Assembly: GCA_021648485.1 (NCBI GenBank)
Contig: JAKISS010000013.1
Span: 1 to 56,430, forward strand
DNA length: 56,430 nt
Reading direction: 5' to 3'
Source: Gammaproteobacteria bacterium
GTDB lineage: Bacteria > Pseudomonadota > Gammaproteobacteria > SZUA-152
Below, in pieces: positions 17,928-26,226 of the stretch. Under the pieces are notes generated by a model that saw nothing but the letters and a program-made list of their open reading frames with translations, made no database searches and was not told where the DNA came from. A program made the translations under genes and the position numbers. Each line of letters opens with the position of its first letter. The first letter of the stretch is position 1.

Positions 17928-18674
17928 CTATTTTCCTTTAAAGGTAAAATCAATATTGGCCGTGTCACCCGCAGCTACTGTCACTTTTCCTTTTTGTTCA
18001 CCGAGGAGACCGTGCCAGGCAATAATGTTGTATTTCCCGGGAGGAACATTGTCAATAGTGAAACTGCCATCATCTTTTACCACGGAGAAATAGGGATTTT
18101 TTGCCACAAAGACATAGCCGTGCATAAAGTCATGTGCATCACACTCCAGCTTCATGACAGTGCCGCGCTTGAGTTTGACGGTTTTGTTGATGGTGGCGAC
18201 TTCCGGGGGCTGACTGATATTAAATACCGTTTTTTTGGCTCTTCCAATCAGTTCGTAAGTGTGAATGTTGTGCAATACCGGATCTGAATTTCGTATCAGT
18301 AACTTGTCCTTGTTTTTCATTACCGATAAAAAAGGAATGAAATCACATTTATTTTGATCAATTTCGAGATTATCAAAATCGGTGGGAAAGGCTTTTCCTG
18401 ATTTTATTTTTTTAAGATAAACCACAACATCGTTAAGCGCGCCATTGGTGACGCGGACAAAATCGATTTTTCGCTCACCGGTACCGCAGGTATCGTTGTC
18501 TTTGGTAATAGTGAATATTTTGGGATTCGGGTCTGTGCCGGTAAATTTTACCTTGCCGATGATGCTGCCGCCGTTAGCAATATCAACCACTTTATAAGTC
18601 GCTGCATTTGCTACCAGAGGAAGCCCAACGATGGCCATCAGTATCAATGTAAATGCGGTTAGTGACTTGTTCAT
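17928..18674 (-). CDS. Secreted cupredoxin-like protein with carboxypeptidase-regulatory-like domain
   Basis: Exported 248-residue protein with a signal peptide (about 1-24, ending VANAA). The central part carries a type 1 copper-like ligand set: His135/His138 in VLHNIHTY and the cluster C178-x2-H181-x2-M184 in ECDAHDFM. The C-terminal 55 residues form a carboxypeptidase-regulatory-like beta domain (DGSFTIDNVPPGKYNIIAWH). Two further cysteines (C63 and C110) could form a disulfide. It is probably a periplasmic electron carrier or copper-handling protein. It follows the HEAT-repeat gene by 45 bases with a strong GGAG site, within the sigma-54-controlled operon, and could carry electrons for the cytochrome and molybdoenzyme operons. 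Copper binding is predicted, not shown. Confidence 0.82.
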   Translation of the reverse strand: MNKSLTAFTLILMAIVGLPLVANAATYKVVDIANGGSIIGKVKFTGTDPNPKIFTITKDNDTCGTGERKIDFVRVTNGALNDVVVYLKKIKSGKAFPTDFDNLEIDQNKCDFIPFLSVMKNKDKLLIRNSDPVLHNIHTYELIGRAKKTVFNISQPPEVATINKTVKLKRGTVMKLECDAHDFMHGYVFVAKNPYFSVVKDDGSFTIDNVPPGKYNIIAWHGLLGEQKGKVTVAAGDTANIDFTFKGK

Positions 18675-18719
18675 GGGTTACTCCTTTTTTCATGTATTGA
18701 GTATGTTAATTTTTTAATG

Positions 18720-21164
18720 CTATTGAAATATTTCTTCCAGCATTTCCATGGCAATGCGTCGTTCGGCACTGGAAGGCAGGTTGTCCAGAATCGATACAAG
18801 GCGTTTACCCGCTGTATTGGGGTCAAGCAGGCGTAGTGTTTTGGCCATGTCTTTCGCCTGTTGTCCTTCACAGTAAAAACTGCTTTTGATGAGACGCTCA
18901 ACAATTTCCCTGTGCAGTTCGTCAGACAATATTTCAGTAGGCAACAAGGTGCCGAGTTCTGTGATAGTCAGTGCGGTCGTTTTGCGTACGCCAACATCGG
19001 AATCATCCAGGCAATCAACCAGACTGCGCAATGCATACTCCACATCAGCGATTTCTTCTTGTGCCTGTTTACGGGCAACTGCCAGTGGTTTATCCGTATT
19101 CAATGAACGGGTGACATATGCCTTAATTCTTTGTGCAACAGACACTACTGCCTGATTGCGAACCAGCCGGCTTTCATCATCCAGACAGTTCAGCAGGCCG
19201 GGCAGGCTGCCCAGGTTTCCCAATGCACCCAATGCCGTTGCGCTGACGATGCGTAAATCCGTGTTGCCAAGATGTAAAAAACTGGTAAGGGGGCCGAGGG
19301 TTTCGGTGATTCCCGGAGTGTCCGGGTTTATGTGTGCCAGGGCAGCAATGGCCTCATGCTGGACTTCCGGGTTTTCATCATAAAGGGTTTGCGTCAGGGC
19401 TTTTACGACATCAGGCTGAGAACAGCCTCCCAGTATGCGTGCGCTTAGACGGCGCACTTCAATGGCAATGTTAACTGTTTTGTTGCGGGTGAATTTTTTC
19501 CGACTGGATTTTTGTTGTTGCAGAATATCGTAGTACGGCTGGAATGTTTCCATTTCCTCCGGTGGGAGTTCTGGCGCTTCGTCGGCGTTTCGTATTTTTT
19601 TTGTATCCAGCTGTCGTGCCAGCTCTGCATTGCCCAGCGCAATGGAATCCAAGGTTGAAACGGGTTCAATAGTGTCAGGGGGTTCGGGGTCATTTATTGT
19701 GTCAGTGGTTGTTGCTGTTTCGGCTGAAACTTCCTTGCCCTGTGCATCAGCGTCTGCGATTTTGTCGCTGACAAGGGGCACAATAACGTCACCCTGTAAA
19801 GCGGCGAGAATAATCTCCAGCGGTGCAGACTGTGTGTTTTTATTATCAGGGCAAGCACTATCACCCTGCATATGCAAGGTCAGCAGTGCTTGCAATGCCG
19901 TGAAAAGCACAACGGAATCCTCGGTATTGAGTATTTCAGTCAGGCACATCAGGATGTCTTCAGAGGTGTCGCCATACTGACCCAGGGCGGTAATAGCCTG
20001 TTGCCGTACAGCAGAGTCACCTTGCAGATTCATGGCAAGCGATAACAGGGTTTTCCGGGTTTTCGGGCTATTAAACATAACGGAAAGTGGGCATGCTGCG
20101 GCGCTGACGGCAGGATGAGGGTCTTTGAGCAATGCATGTATCCGGGCTTGTATATATTTTTCCGCTTCTTTGTCGATTCGATGATGAGGCAATTGAAGGT
20201 ATAGCATTTTAAGTGCTGCTGCACGGACCTGAGGGCTGTTGTCATCCAGTAAAGGCAAGAGTTTTTCCCATTCAATATTTTGTATAATCGATATATTTCC
20301 CGCTGAGCCTGTTAATGTGTTCACCGCCCTTAATACGGTTTCACGTACTTCCGCTTCCGGGTCGCGAAGCAAAATCAGCAATGCGCTTAAATAGCGCCTG
20401 TGTTTCCCACTGGCAAGCGCATCGGCGGCAGCAGTACGCACTTCCGCTTCCGGGTCCTGCAAGGCTCTGCCCAACGCACGAGCCCCCATAGCGGTGCAGT
20501 TTATGCCCAGTGCGTAAGCAGCACGCCGACGTTCACGGGGTATATCCTCATTGAGTTTTTGCACCAACACCTGCTCCCCGGTGCCACCGATGTGTGCCAG
20601 TGCATTAAACAGGCTGCTCCTGTCCACCTGGCATTCATTGTCGGCCAATAAATCGCAGAAGGGGAGGACGGCTGCACTGACCCGCAGCTGTGCCAGAGCC
20701 TGCACGGCTGCAATCTGGATATCCCAGTTTGAATCCCAGGACTCCTCATCGTCCCATTCGTCATCTTCTGGTGGCGAAATGGCTAATTCCAGTAAACGTG
20801 AAACTGCCTGCTCACCACCCAGCTTTCCTAATGCACCCACTACCATGGTTTTTACATCACCGTCAGGATCATGATTCAGCGACTCCAGCAGGGCTGTTAC
20901 TGCGCGATTGTCTCCAATGTCGCCCAATGCTTCAGCGGCATCAATGCACACATCGATGTCGTCATCCCGAAGGTGTTTTATTAATACGGCCACTGAATCC
21001 CGGTCACCCAATGAACCCAGGCTGCGGCAGGCACAACAGCGATCCAGCTCATCGCCTTTTTTAAGCCATTGACTGATTGTATGAACAGTTTTTTTTCTGA
21101 TAAAAAGAAAAGATTCTTCACTGGTTTTGTTTGAAGTGAGGTTTACGGTCATCACTGTTTTCAT
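18720..21164 (-). CDS. HEAT-repeat (PBS-lyase-type) scaffold protein, first gene of the sigma-54 operon
   Basis: An 814-residue protein made mostly of short HEAT/PBS-lyase repeats. Units such as CCACRSLGSLGDRDSVAVLIKH, AAEALGDIGDNRAVTALLES and SATALGALGNLGSLPGLLNC recur throughout, interrupted by a low-complexity acidic/Thr/Pro stretch around residues 480-560. Such proteins act as protein-binding scaffolds or assist cofactor attachment; no catalytic motif is seen. The longest frame starts at 21230, but a sigma-54 promoter at 21214-21229 puts the transcript start near 21203, so translation must begin later. MKTVM at 21164 (or the ATG at 21152) is therefore chosen. There is no signal peptide with that start. 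It heads an operon of about 14 kb running to moaA. Confidence 0.82.
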   Translation of the reverse strand: MKTVMTVNLTSNKTSEESFLFIRKKTVHTISQWLKKGDELDRCCACRSLGSLGDRDSVAVLIKHLRDDDIDVCIDAAEALGDIGDNRAVTALLESLNHDPDGDVKTMVVGALGKLGGEQAVSRLLELAISPPEDDEWDDEESWDSNWDIQIAAVQALAQLRVSAAVLPFCDLLADNECQVDRSSLFNALAHIGGTGEQVLVQKLNEDIPRERRRAAYALGINCTAMGARALGRALQDPEAEVRTAAADALASGKHRRYLSALLILLRDPEAEVRETVLRAVNTLTGSAGNISIIQNIEWEKLLPLLDDNSPQVRAAALKMLYLQLPHHRIDKEAEKYIQARIHALLKDPHPAVSAAACPLSVMFNSPKTRKTLLSLAMNLQGDSAVRQQAITALGQYGDTSEDILMCLTEILNTEDSVVLFTALQALLTLHMQGDSACPDNKNTQSAPLEIILAALQGDVIVPLVSDKIADADAQGKEVSAETATTTDTINDPEPPDTIEPVSTLDSIALGNAELARQLDTKKIRNADEAPELPPEEMETFQPYYDILQQQKSSRKKFTRNKTVNIAIEVRRLSARILGGCSQPDVVKALTQTLYDENPEVQHEAIAALAHINPDTPGITETLGPLTSFLHLGNTDLRIVSATALGALGNLGSLPGLLNCLDDESRLVRNQAVVSVAQRIKAYVTRSLNTDKPLAVARKQAQEEIADVEYALRSLVDCLDDSDVGVRKTTALTITELGTLLPTEILSDELHREIVERLIKSSFYCEGQQAKDMAKTLRLLDPNTAGKRLVSILDNLPSSAERRIAMEMLEEIFQ

Positions 21165-21213
21165 ATTCACCGGATTCCATGAATTAACCTGCAACAGGGT
21201 TATACAAACAGTT

Positions 21214-21229
21214 AGCAGAAGCCGTACCA
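21214..21229 (-). promoter_or_regulatory. Sigma-54 promoter of the HEAT/Usp/rSAM/kinase operon
   Basis: Read on the minus strand the sequence is TGGTACGGCTTCTGCT, against the consensus TGGCAC-N5-TTGC(A/T). GG and GC are separated by exactly 10 bases. Expected transcript start is near 21203. Three TGAAC-N5-GTTCA palindromes lie about 130, 171 and 236 bases upstream of that point. Confidence 0.72.
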
Positions 21230-21325
21230 ACTTCTCGGCGCAGTATGAAAAGACAGGATTTCCCGCTATTAAAAGATATCAGGCAGATATCGTTAAATAC
21301 GGCTGTGTAACGAAACACGCAATAG

Positions 21326-21446
21326 TGAACGAAGTGTTCAATAAGGTCAGTGATGTAAGGTGAAGATGAACAATTCGTTCATGTTTCCCGGCTGGTTTTC
21401 AGGCATGGTATTTTTTGCCATACCCGTTATATGAACGGTGTGTTCA
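21326..21446. promoter_or_regulatory. Three upstream activator sites TGAAC-N5-GTTCA (array A)
   Basis: Perfect 15-bp palindromes at 21326-21340 (spacer GAAGT), 21367-21381 (spacer AATTC) and 21432-21446 (spacer GGTGT). Centre-to-centre distances are 41 and 65 bases. They sit at enhancer distance from the minus-strand sigma-54 promoter at 21214-21229 and closely parallel the array at 25713-25838. The inferred protein is the NtrC-type regulator at 7819-9291. Confidence 0.75.
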
Positions 21447-22186
21447 GGTTTTTCACTATCGTCCATCCTGTCATTCGGGAAAACCCTATGGAATGTCATG
21501 TTCCCCAAAGAAGGGCTACGTTATGGAATATTTGAGATGGCGGTTATCAGGGAAGCTGTGAATAAAAGGTATGTTTACATGTTGACTCTGCTGCTGCCTG
21601 GCGGTAAGTCTTTTAATTATATTTCCTGGTAAAGAAGCGTTATCGGGAATGGCATTTATGGGCAAGCGGTTTTTTGTTATGAGCAGCGCCTGCTATTCTT
21701 TGCGGCTTGAACTGTTGTTCGGAATATTGAAACCGGGTTCTTCTTTTTGTACTATTTCTTTATAGCGATTTTTATAAGGCTGTGATAGGTCTTGCGGTAT
21801 CAACAGATGACAATGGGCAGTATTTTTTACCCACAGGGTGGGAAAGGTTTCATGGGTAGATTGAATTAATTCCAATAAATTCATGTAGTTAAAGTTTTCC
21901 ATTTAAGCCTGATGGCTTCGGTTTCCTTGTCGCCCATCTGGAATACCTCGATTCGGATGTGGCGGATTACAGGCGTTAAAACCTCAGGGTATCGACGTTT
22001 ATGCGTATGATGGTAATACTTCACCAAGCTGGTGTGCGGGGTCGTTTATTTATTGCAGTCCAGTATAATGCCAGGGAACTTCTTACTGAAATTAAACAGA
22101 AACTGAATAAACGCAATGGCGATTTCGGCGGCCATATACGGGAATATTCAATTAACTGAATAATAAAAAATAACTTCTGAACATCT
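21447..22186. other. Intergenic region with decayed coding traces
   Basis: About 740 bases with no gene I can support firmly. A minus-strand frame at 21693-21902 (69 codons) and a plus-strand frame at 22001-22159 (52 codons) are both short, lack family motifs and have poor start signals. Between 21905 and 22100 short stretches of protein-like sequence jump between frames (for example PDGFGFLVAHLEYLD, then KPQGIDVYAYDGNT). This looks like an old disrupted gene, but I could not name the parent. Confidence 0.35.
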
Positions 22187-22795
22187 ATGCATCCAATCTA
22201 TATTGTTTGTCGGCAATCGTTGGTGCGCCGCGCATTTTCCACCATCATTGATGAATTTGATAAGGGATATCTGGCTGGTGAATGTGATAATTGTAGCGAG
22301 CTTTTGTACGGTGATGTGTCATTGCGAATTTCAATCATATTGATTGATCTGGATGAAGAAAGTCCTTCTTCTTTAAAACGATTGTATGACCGGCACCCTA
22401 AGTCAAAACTCATTCTGTATTCTGCTTTCGATAAAAACTGCTTTCAAAAACATCAATTACTGGCCAATATTCGTGGCTATCTCTCGAAGTACACCGCATT
22501 CGATACGGCTCGCTTGTGTATTGAGTCCGTTACCGCAGGGCATATTTTCATTGATCCTGCCATTTCCGAACATATGCTTGCCAATTTGAAAGAGCGTCCT
22601 GGCTCAATATTGAGTGAACGTGAAATGAGCGTCATTCAACTGATGTCAAAGGGAATGCGCAACAAGGAAATTGCTGATTTATTATTTATTACAGAGCGCA
22701 CAGTCAAATTCCATGTCAGCCAAATTTTTAAAAAACTGAATGTGAAAAACAGAACAGAAGCAGTGCGTCTGGCCATGGCAGATGGAATCGTTTAA
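22187..22795 (+). CDS. LuxR/NarL-type regulator with an atypical receiver domain
   Basis: A 202-residue transcription factor. The C-terminal LuxR helix-turn-helix is clear (LSEREMSVIQLMSKGMRNKEIADLL, then TERTVKFHVSQIFKKLNVKNRTEAVRLA, about 140-197). The N-terminal half has the fold and length of a receiver, and an aspartate stands at the phosphorylation position (ILIDLDEE). The acidic pair that normally follows the first strand is replaced by Cys-Arg (IYIVCRQSLVRRAF), so Mg-dependent phosphorylation is doubtful. It lies between two regulated units and upstream of the large diheme gene, and may regulate that gene. No kinase gene is adjacent. Confidence 0.87.
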   Translation: MHPIYIVCRQSLVRRAFSTIIDEFDKGYLAGECDNCSELLYGDVSLRISIILIDLDEESPSSLKRLYDRHPKSKLILYSAFDKNCFQKHQLLANIRGYLSKYTAFDTARLCIESVTAGHIFIDPAISEHMLANLKERPGSILSEREMSVIQLMSKGMRNKEIADLLFITERTVKFHVSQIFKKLNVKNRTEAVRLAMADGIV

Positions 22796-22815
22796 TTTGA
22801 AGCCCCCCCTTACCT

Positions 22816-22835
22816 TACTGTACTGAAGTACAGCT
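22816..22835. promoter_or_regulatory. LexA-like palindrome CTGT-N8-ACAG
   Basis: The sequence TTACTGT, eight bases, ACAGCT is the pattern of a gammaproteobacterial LexA box (TACTGT-N8-ACAGTA) with little deviation. It lies 20 bases after the LuxR-type gene and about 117 bases before the large diheme gene. It could equally be a plain hairpin (CTGTACT/AGTACAG), since no T run follows. Regulation by LexA is only a suggestion. Confidence 0.35.
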
Positions 22836-22951
22836 ACAAACTGTACCCCCCGCCAATTACATTTCATTCTCCTTTCGGGCAGGATGCGTTGCATCACAGC
22901 TTTAATACCGAAAATATAAAGAATACTCACAAATCAGGGAGGTGATTTGTA

Positions 22952-25252
22952 ATGAAACCAGTAAATCAGACTTTTATTTGTATTTCGTTCGCAGCATTTT
23001 TTTTACTGCCATTTACCAGTACTGCATGGGCTGAGAGTGTTGTTAAAACCCCCAGTGACGCACGTTCTCATGGACTTGAGGATCTGCGCACGGCGATTAA
23101 ATCTGATGGGGGCGTGCCTTTGCCTGATTTGTCCGATGTGCTTAAACCAGGAAAAAAAGCGAAAGAAGCTTTTCAGCAATTGGGAAAACTGCTTTTCTGG
23201 GATCAATCCGTGGGTAGCAATGGCCAGGCATGCGCAAGTTGTCACTTTCATGCCGGCACAGACAACCGTTCAAAAAACCAGCTTAACCCTGATCTTTTGC
23301 GTGTACGCAACGACAGGGAAGGTGATATTCTGGGTTTCCACAATGCGGAATCAGTACCGGATACAACGTTTCAAACCCGGCAGCCCAACCAAAGGTTGAG
23401 GCCTGGCGATTTCCCATTTATCAAAACGATTCAGGAGGTCACCTATGGACCGAATGGCATCGTTGAAGCCTATCCTGGCAACAGTAACGATGTTGCCTCC
23501 AGCCAGGGTGTCTTGCGAAAAAAGTTTATCAAAGTGCGAAAAGGGTTACCCAAGGACAAGTGCAAGTCATTTGCTGATCCGGTATTTCAGACTGTTCATG
23601 GGCGAAAGGTGCGCCGGGTTGCGCCTCGCAACACCCCAACGACTTACAATGCGGTACTCAATGCGTTCAATTTCTGGGACGGGCGCGCCAATCATTTTTT
23701 TAATGGCCGAAATGTATTTGGCGTTCAGGACCCCAGCGCACGTATCTTTGTATTTGAGGATCAACAGATCAAGGAAAAGCGGGTTGCATTTGCCAATTCC
23801 TCATTGGCATCACAAGCCGTGGGGCCACCGTTAAATGATTTTGAAATGAGCTGTGGCGTACCCATGATCAACAACGCACGTACTTTTCCTGAAATCGGCA
23901 AGAAACTGCTGCGGAAACGCAATGGCCAGGCAATCACGCCACTGAAAAATCAGTTTATTCACCCGAAGGACAGCCTCATTGGCAGTCTCTCCAATGCACC
24001 CAAAAAAGGTGCGAATGTGAAATATCGTCAGCTTATAGAAACGGCATTTAAAGAAAAGTATTGGCGCTCCCCTGAGTTTCGTGTGGTTTTTGACGGTATC
24101 AAACCGATTATTCGTCCACCGGGGGAGGGGTTGGCTGATCCAGCTGGTGCGCGGGTTTTGCCAATGACCACGATGGAAAGCCTGAATGATATACAAACAC
24201 CGAATAATCCCATGCTGGATGAGCCAATTGACACAGATTCAATTTCTGCGCAACCGGCACACCTGCCCCGGTTTACATTAATGGAAGCCAATTTTTCACT
24301 CTTCTGGGGGCTGTCCATTCAAGCCTATCAGGCATTACTGCTTTCTGATGACTCCTCCTTTGACCGGTGGATGAGAAATGGAAAACCCAATAAAAAATTT
24401 GGTAAAGCGGAAATTGCAGGCCTGAATGTGTTTATTGGCAAGGGCAAATGCCTCAATTGCCACGGTGGACCGGAGCTGACAAATGCATCCGTACGTAATT
24501 TTCAACGGGGTCACAATTTAATTGAACCGATGCGAATGGGGGATGACAGGTTTGCCATCTATGATAATGGTTTTTATAACATTGGTGTTACGCCTACCGT
24601 TGAAGATATTGGGCGAGGTGGTCAGGGACCGGCGGGTGCGCCACTTGCCTCATCAAGACAACGTTTATTCAAAGAAGTGCTCAATATTAATCTACCATTT
24701 AAGATTATCGGCGGGAATAAAGTGTCCGCCATAATTGACAGTGAAGGAAAGCCTGTTTGTCGTGATGTTAATGGTGATGGCTTCTGTAGTGAAAAAGAAC
24801 CTTTGTTTGATGATTTTCAGCGCGTTGCCGTTGATGGTGCTATGAAAACACCCGGACTTCGCAACATTTTGCTGCAAGGCCCTTATTTTCATAATGGCAG
24901 TACAGCAAGTTTGCGTCAGGTGGTGGAATTCTATGATAATGGGGGAAATTTCTGCAGGATCAACAAAGCGGACCTGAGTTCTGATATTCTGCCGCTTGGC
25001 TTGACTGAGAAAGAAAAAACGCATCTGGTGAAGTTCCTCGTTTCGCTGACAGATCGGCGTGTACAATTTCAAAAAGCGCCATTTGACCATCCGTCACTGG
25101 TTATTCCACTGGATGGCCGAAACGGTAAATCCACACTCAAGATTCCGGCAGTGGGTAGAAACGGTGCAAGGAAACCACTGGGCACATTCTTGGGGCTGAA
25201 GCCACAGTTTATCGGCAAGGCACCAACCGATGTGGTGTGCAGTATATACTGA
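22952..25252 (+). CDS. Large secreted diheme peroxidase-family protein (766 residues)
   Basis: Exported c-type cytochrome of the cytochrome c peroxidase/MauG superfamily at about twice the usual length. The signal peptide covers about 1-27 (ending STAWA). Heme motif one is C94-x2-C97-H98 (ACASCHFHAG), preceded by LGKLLFWDQSVGSNG. Heme motif two is CLNCHGGPE, near residue 495. The late family motif is TPGLRNILLQGPYFHNGS. The insert between the hemes (about 400 residues) includes RNTPTTYNAVLN.FNFWDGRA, typical of the long subfamily. A Cys-rich, calcium-loop-like patch (DVNGDGFCSEKE) lies near residue 605. GGGAGGTGA seven bases upstream sets the start. A strong terminator follows, so it is probably monocistronic. 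Function is unknown; peroxide removal or oxidation of a small compound are options. Confidence 0.85.
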   Translation: MKPVNQTFICISFAAFFLLPFTSTAWAESVVKTPSDARSHGLEDLRTAIKSDGGVPLPDLSDVLKPGKKAKEAFQQLGKLLFWDQSVGSNGQACASCHFHAGTDNRSKNQLNPDLLRVRNDREGDILGFHNAESVPDTTFQTRQPNQRLRPGDFPFIKTIQEVTYGPNGIVEAYPGNSNDVASSQGVLRKKFIKVRKGLPKDKCKSFADPVFQTVHGRKVRRVAPRNTPTTYNAVLNAFNFWDGRANHFFNGRNVFGVQDPSARIFVFEDQQIKEKRVAFANSSLASQAVGPPLNDFEMSCGVPMINNARTFPEIGKKLLRKRNGQAITPLKNQFIHPKDSLIGSLSNAPKKGANVKYRQLIETAFKEKYWRSPEFRVVFDGIKPIIRPPGEGLADPAGARVLPMTTMESLNDIQTPNNPMLDEPIDTDSISAQPAHLPRFTLMEANFSLFWGLSIQAYQALLLSDDSSFDRWMRNGKPNKKFGKAEIAGLNVFIGKGKCLNCHGGPELTNASVRNFQRGHNLIEPMRMGDDRFAIYDNGFYNIGVTPTVEDIGRGGQGPAGAPLASSRQRLFKEVLNINLPFKIIGGNKVSAIIDSEGKPVCRDVNGDGFCSEKEPLFDDFQRVAVDGAMKTPGLRNILLQGPYFHNGSTASLRQVVEFYDNGGNFCRINKADLSSDILPLGLTEKEKTHLVKFLVSLTDRRVQFQKAPFDHPSLVIPLDGRNGKSTLKIPAVGRNGARKPLGTFLGLKPQFIGKAPTDVVCSIY

Positions 25253-25289
25253 TTCAACATATTCCAGTTTGCTGTTTTGCAGAATACCT

Positions 25290-25321
25290 ACGGGATACCG
25301 GTTTCGGTATCCCGTATTTTT
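25290..25321 (+). terminator. Intrinsic terminator after the large diheme gene
   Basis: ACGGGATACCG (25290-25300), loop GTTT, CGGTATCCCGT (25305-25315), then ATTTTT. This is a perfect 11-bp stem 37 bases after the stop codon. The rest of the gap to 25712 carries no gene that I can support. Confidence 0.85.
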
Positions 25322-25712
25322 AATACATTCACCCTTCAGCAGTGTCATGCTTACAGTCTTTTCTGGCCGGATTGATAGAGGGGTTTTATCTTTATGGGTA
25401 ATGCAAGCGATCTATCTCTTATCGTATCGAAAATATAAAACAGCCTGTTTACCATCCGGTTCCCCCAGCGCCTTCATGGGCACGGTTTTACATCTCAGTT
25501 AAAATCATCATCCGCGAACATCAATAGAATGGAAGTTGTAATTTTCCACTGCCATATGCTATCCCCATGAAACTTCTTTATTTGTAGGGTTCGCACAACG
25601 CATCCTGCCTGTTATAACCGCCAAATGTTGATAAAAAGTGAACCCGCTGAGCCAAGTGAAAAGGCATGTGGTTTAACGATATTTCATATCCTCGTATCAC
25701 GATAATTAACGT

Positions 25713-25838
25713 TGAACAAAGTATTCAATAAGGCTGATGAAATGAGGTAGAAGTGAACAATACGTTCACATATTTTTCAGACTTTTCCGGTGTGTCATTT
25801 TGTTCCTTTGTACTGTCTGCTTATGAACGTTGTATTCA
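25713..25838. promoter_or_regulatory. Three upstream activator sites TGAAC-N5-GTTCA (array B)
   Basis: Sites at 25713-25727 (TGAAC AAAGT ATTCA), 25754-25768 (TGAAC AATAC GTTCA, perfect) and 25824-25838 (TGAAC GTTGT ATTCA). The first two centres are 41 bases apart, exactly as in array A, and the sequence around them is also alike (TTCAATAAGG after the first site in both). They lie about 243, 202 and 132 bases before the transcript start expected from the sigma-54 promoter at 25937. Confidence 0.73.
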
Positions 25839-25936
25839 TTTTTTCTTGTTACTACCCAGGCTGTTATTCTCTGTAAAGCTATTTTGATAGTCCCGGATCG
25901 TTGAAATAAAAGTGTTTGCCAGGAATTCAGGATGGC

Positions 25937-25952
25937 TGGCCTGGTTGTTGCT
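25937..25952 (+). promoter_or_regulatory. Sigma-54 promoter of the bd-like/cytochrome operon
   Basis: TGGCCTGGTTGTTGCT matches the -24/-12 consensus: GG and GC are exactly 10 bases apart and the -12 element TTGCT is perfect. Expected transcript start is near 25963, about 55 bases before the first small gene. Confidence 0.75.
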
Positions 25953-26016
25953 TGGTGTTAACCGGAGAGGTTGATTATTTAATATTGGTGGTGATGATTA
26001 TCATCGGGGATGAGGA

Positions 26017-26181
26017 ATGATGGATACAGAAGAACATAAAACCCCCACTCAAAATCCTGAATATCGTGATAGCGAGAAGCGTTGGGGGCCTAAGCTTTTT
26101 TGGGTGATGCTGTTAGTGATATTGGTGTTTTTCTGGTGGTTATTGATTTACTCCCATGGCATTGAGACCAAACATGGGTGA
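26017..26181 (+). CDS. 54-residue single-pass membrane protein
   Basis: First gene after the sigma-54 promoter. It encodes a hydrophilic N-terminus (about 28 residues, charged, containing EYRDSEKRWGPK) and one transmembrane helix (about 29-46, WVMLLVILVFFWWLLIY), ending in HGIETKHG. Two adjacent ATG codons open the frame; GAGGA suits the second (26020) a little better. It has the size and layout of a small assembly or anchoring subunit of a respiratory complex. It is followed by another tiny membrane gene and the bd-like gene. Family not recognised. Confidence 0.65.
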   Translation: MMDTEEHKTPTQNPEYRDSEKRWGPKLFWVMLLVILVFFWWLLIYSHGIETKHG

Positions 26182-26226
26182 GTGTTGATCATTTATTTTT
26201 ACCAACAAACATAAAGAGAAAAACAA

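Noticed and set aside
18720-21230. Start of the HEAT gene at 21230 with a signal-like N-terminus (VRLLLTVCITLLQV)
   Set aside because: The sigma-54 promoter overlaps this start, so the transcript would not contain it; the hydrophobic stretch is promoter-region DNA read as protein.
21650-21664. Rightward sigma-54 promoter after array A (TGGCATTTATGGGC)
   Set aside because: Spacing is nine bases between GG and GC and no gene follows closely. The leftward promoter at 21214-21229 is the better partner.
21693-21902. 69-codon minus-strand frame
   Set aside because: No recognisable domain and no neighbour support; start signal weak. Left as part of the intergenic description.
22001-22159. 52-codon plus-strand frame
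   Set aside because: It overlaps protein-like sequence in other frames, which suits a decayed gene better than an intact small one.
22880-22896. Sigma-54 promoter before the long diheme gene (GGGCAGGATGCGTTGC)
   Set aside because: GG and GC are 11 bases apart instead of 10, and no activator palindrome is upstream.
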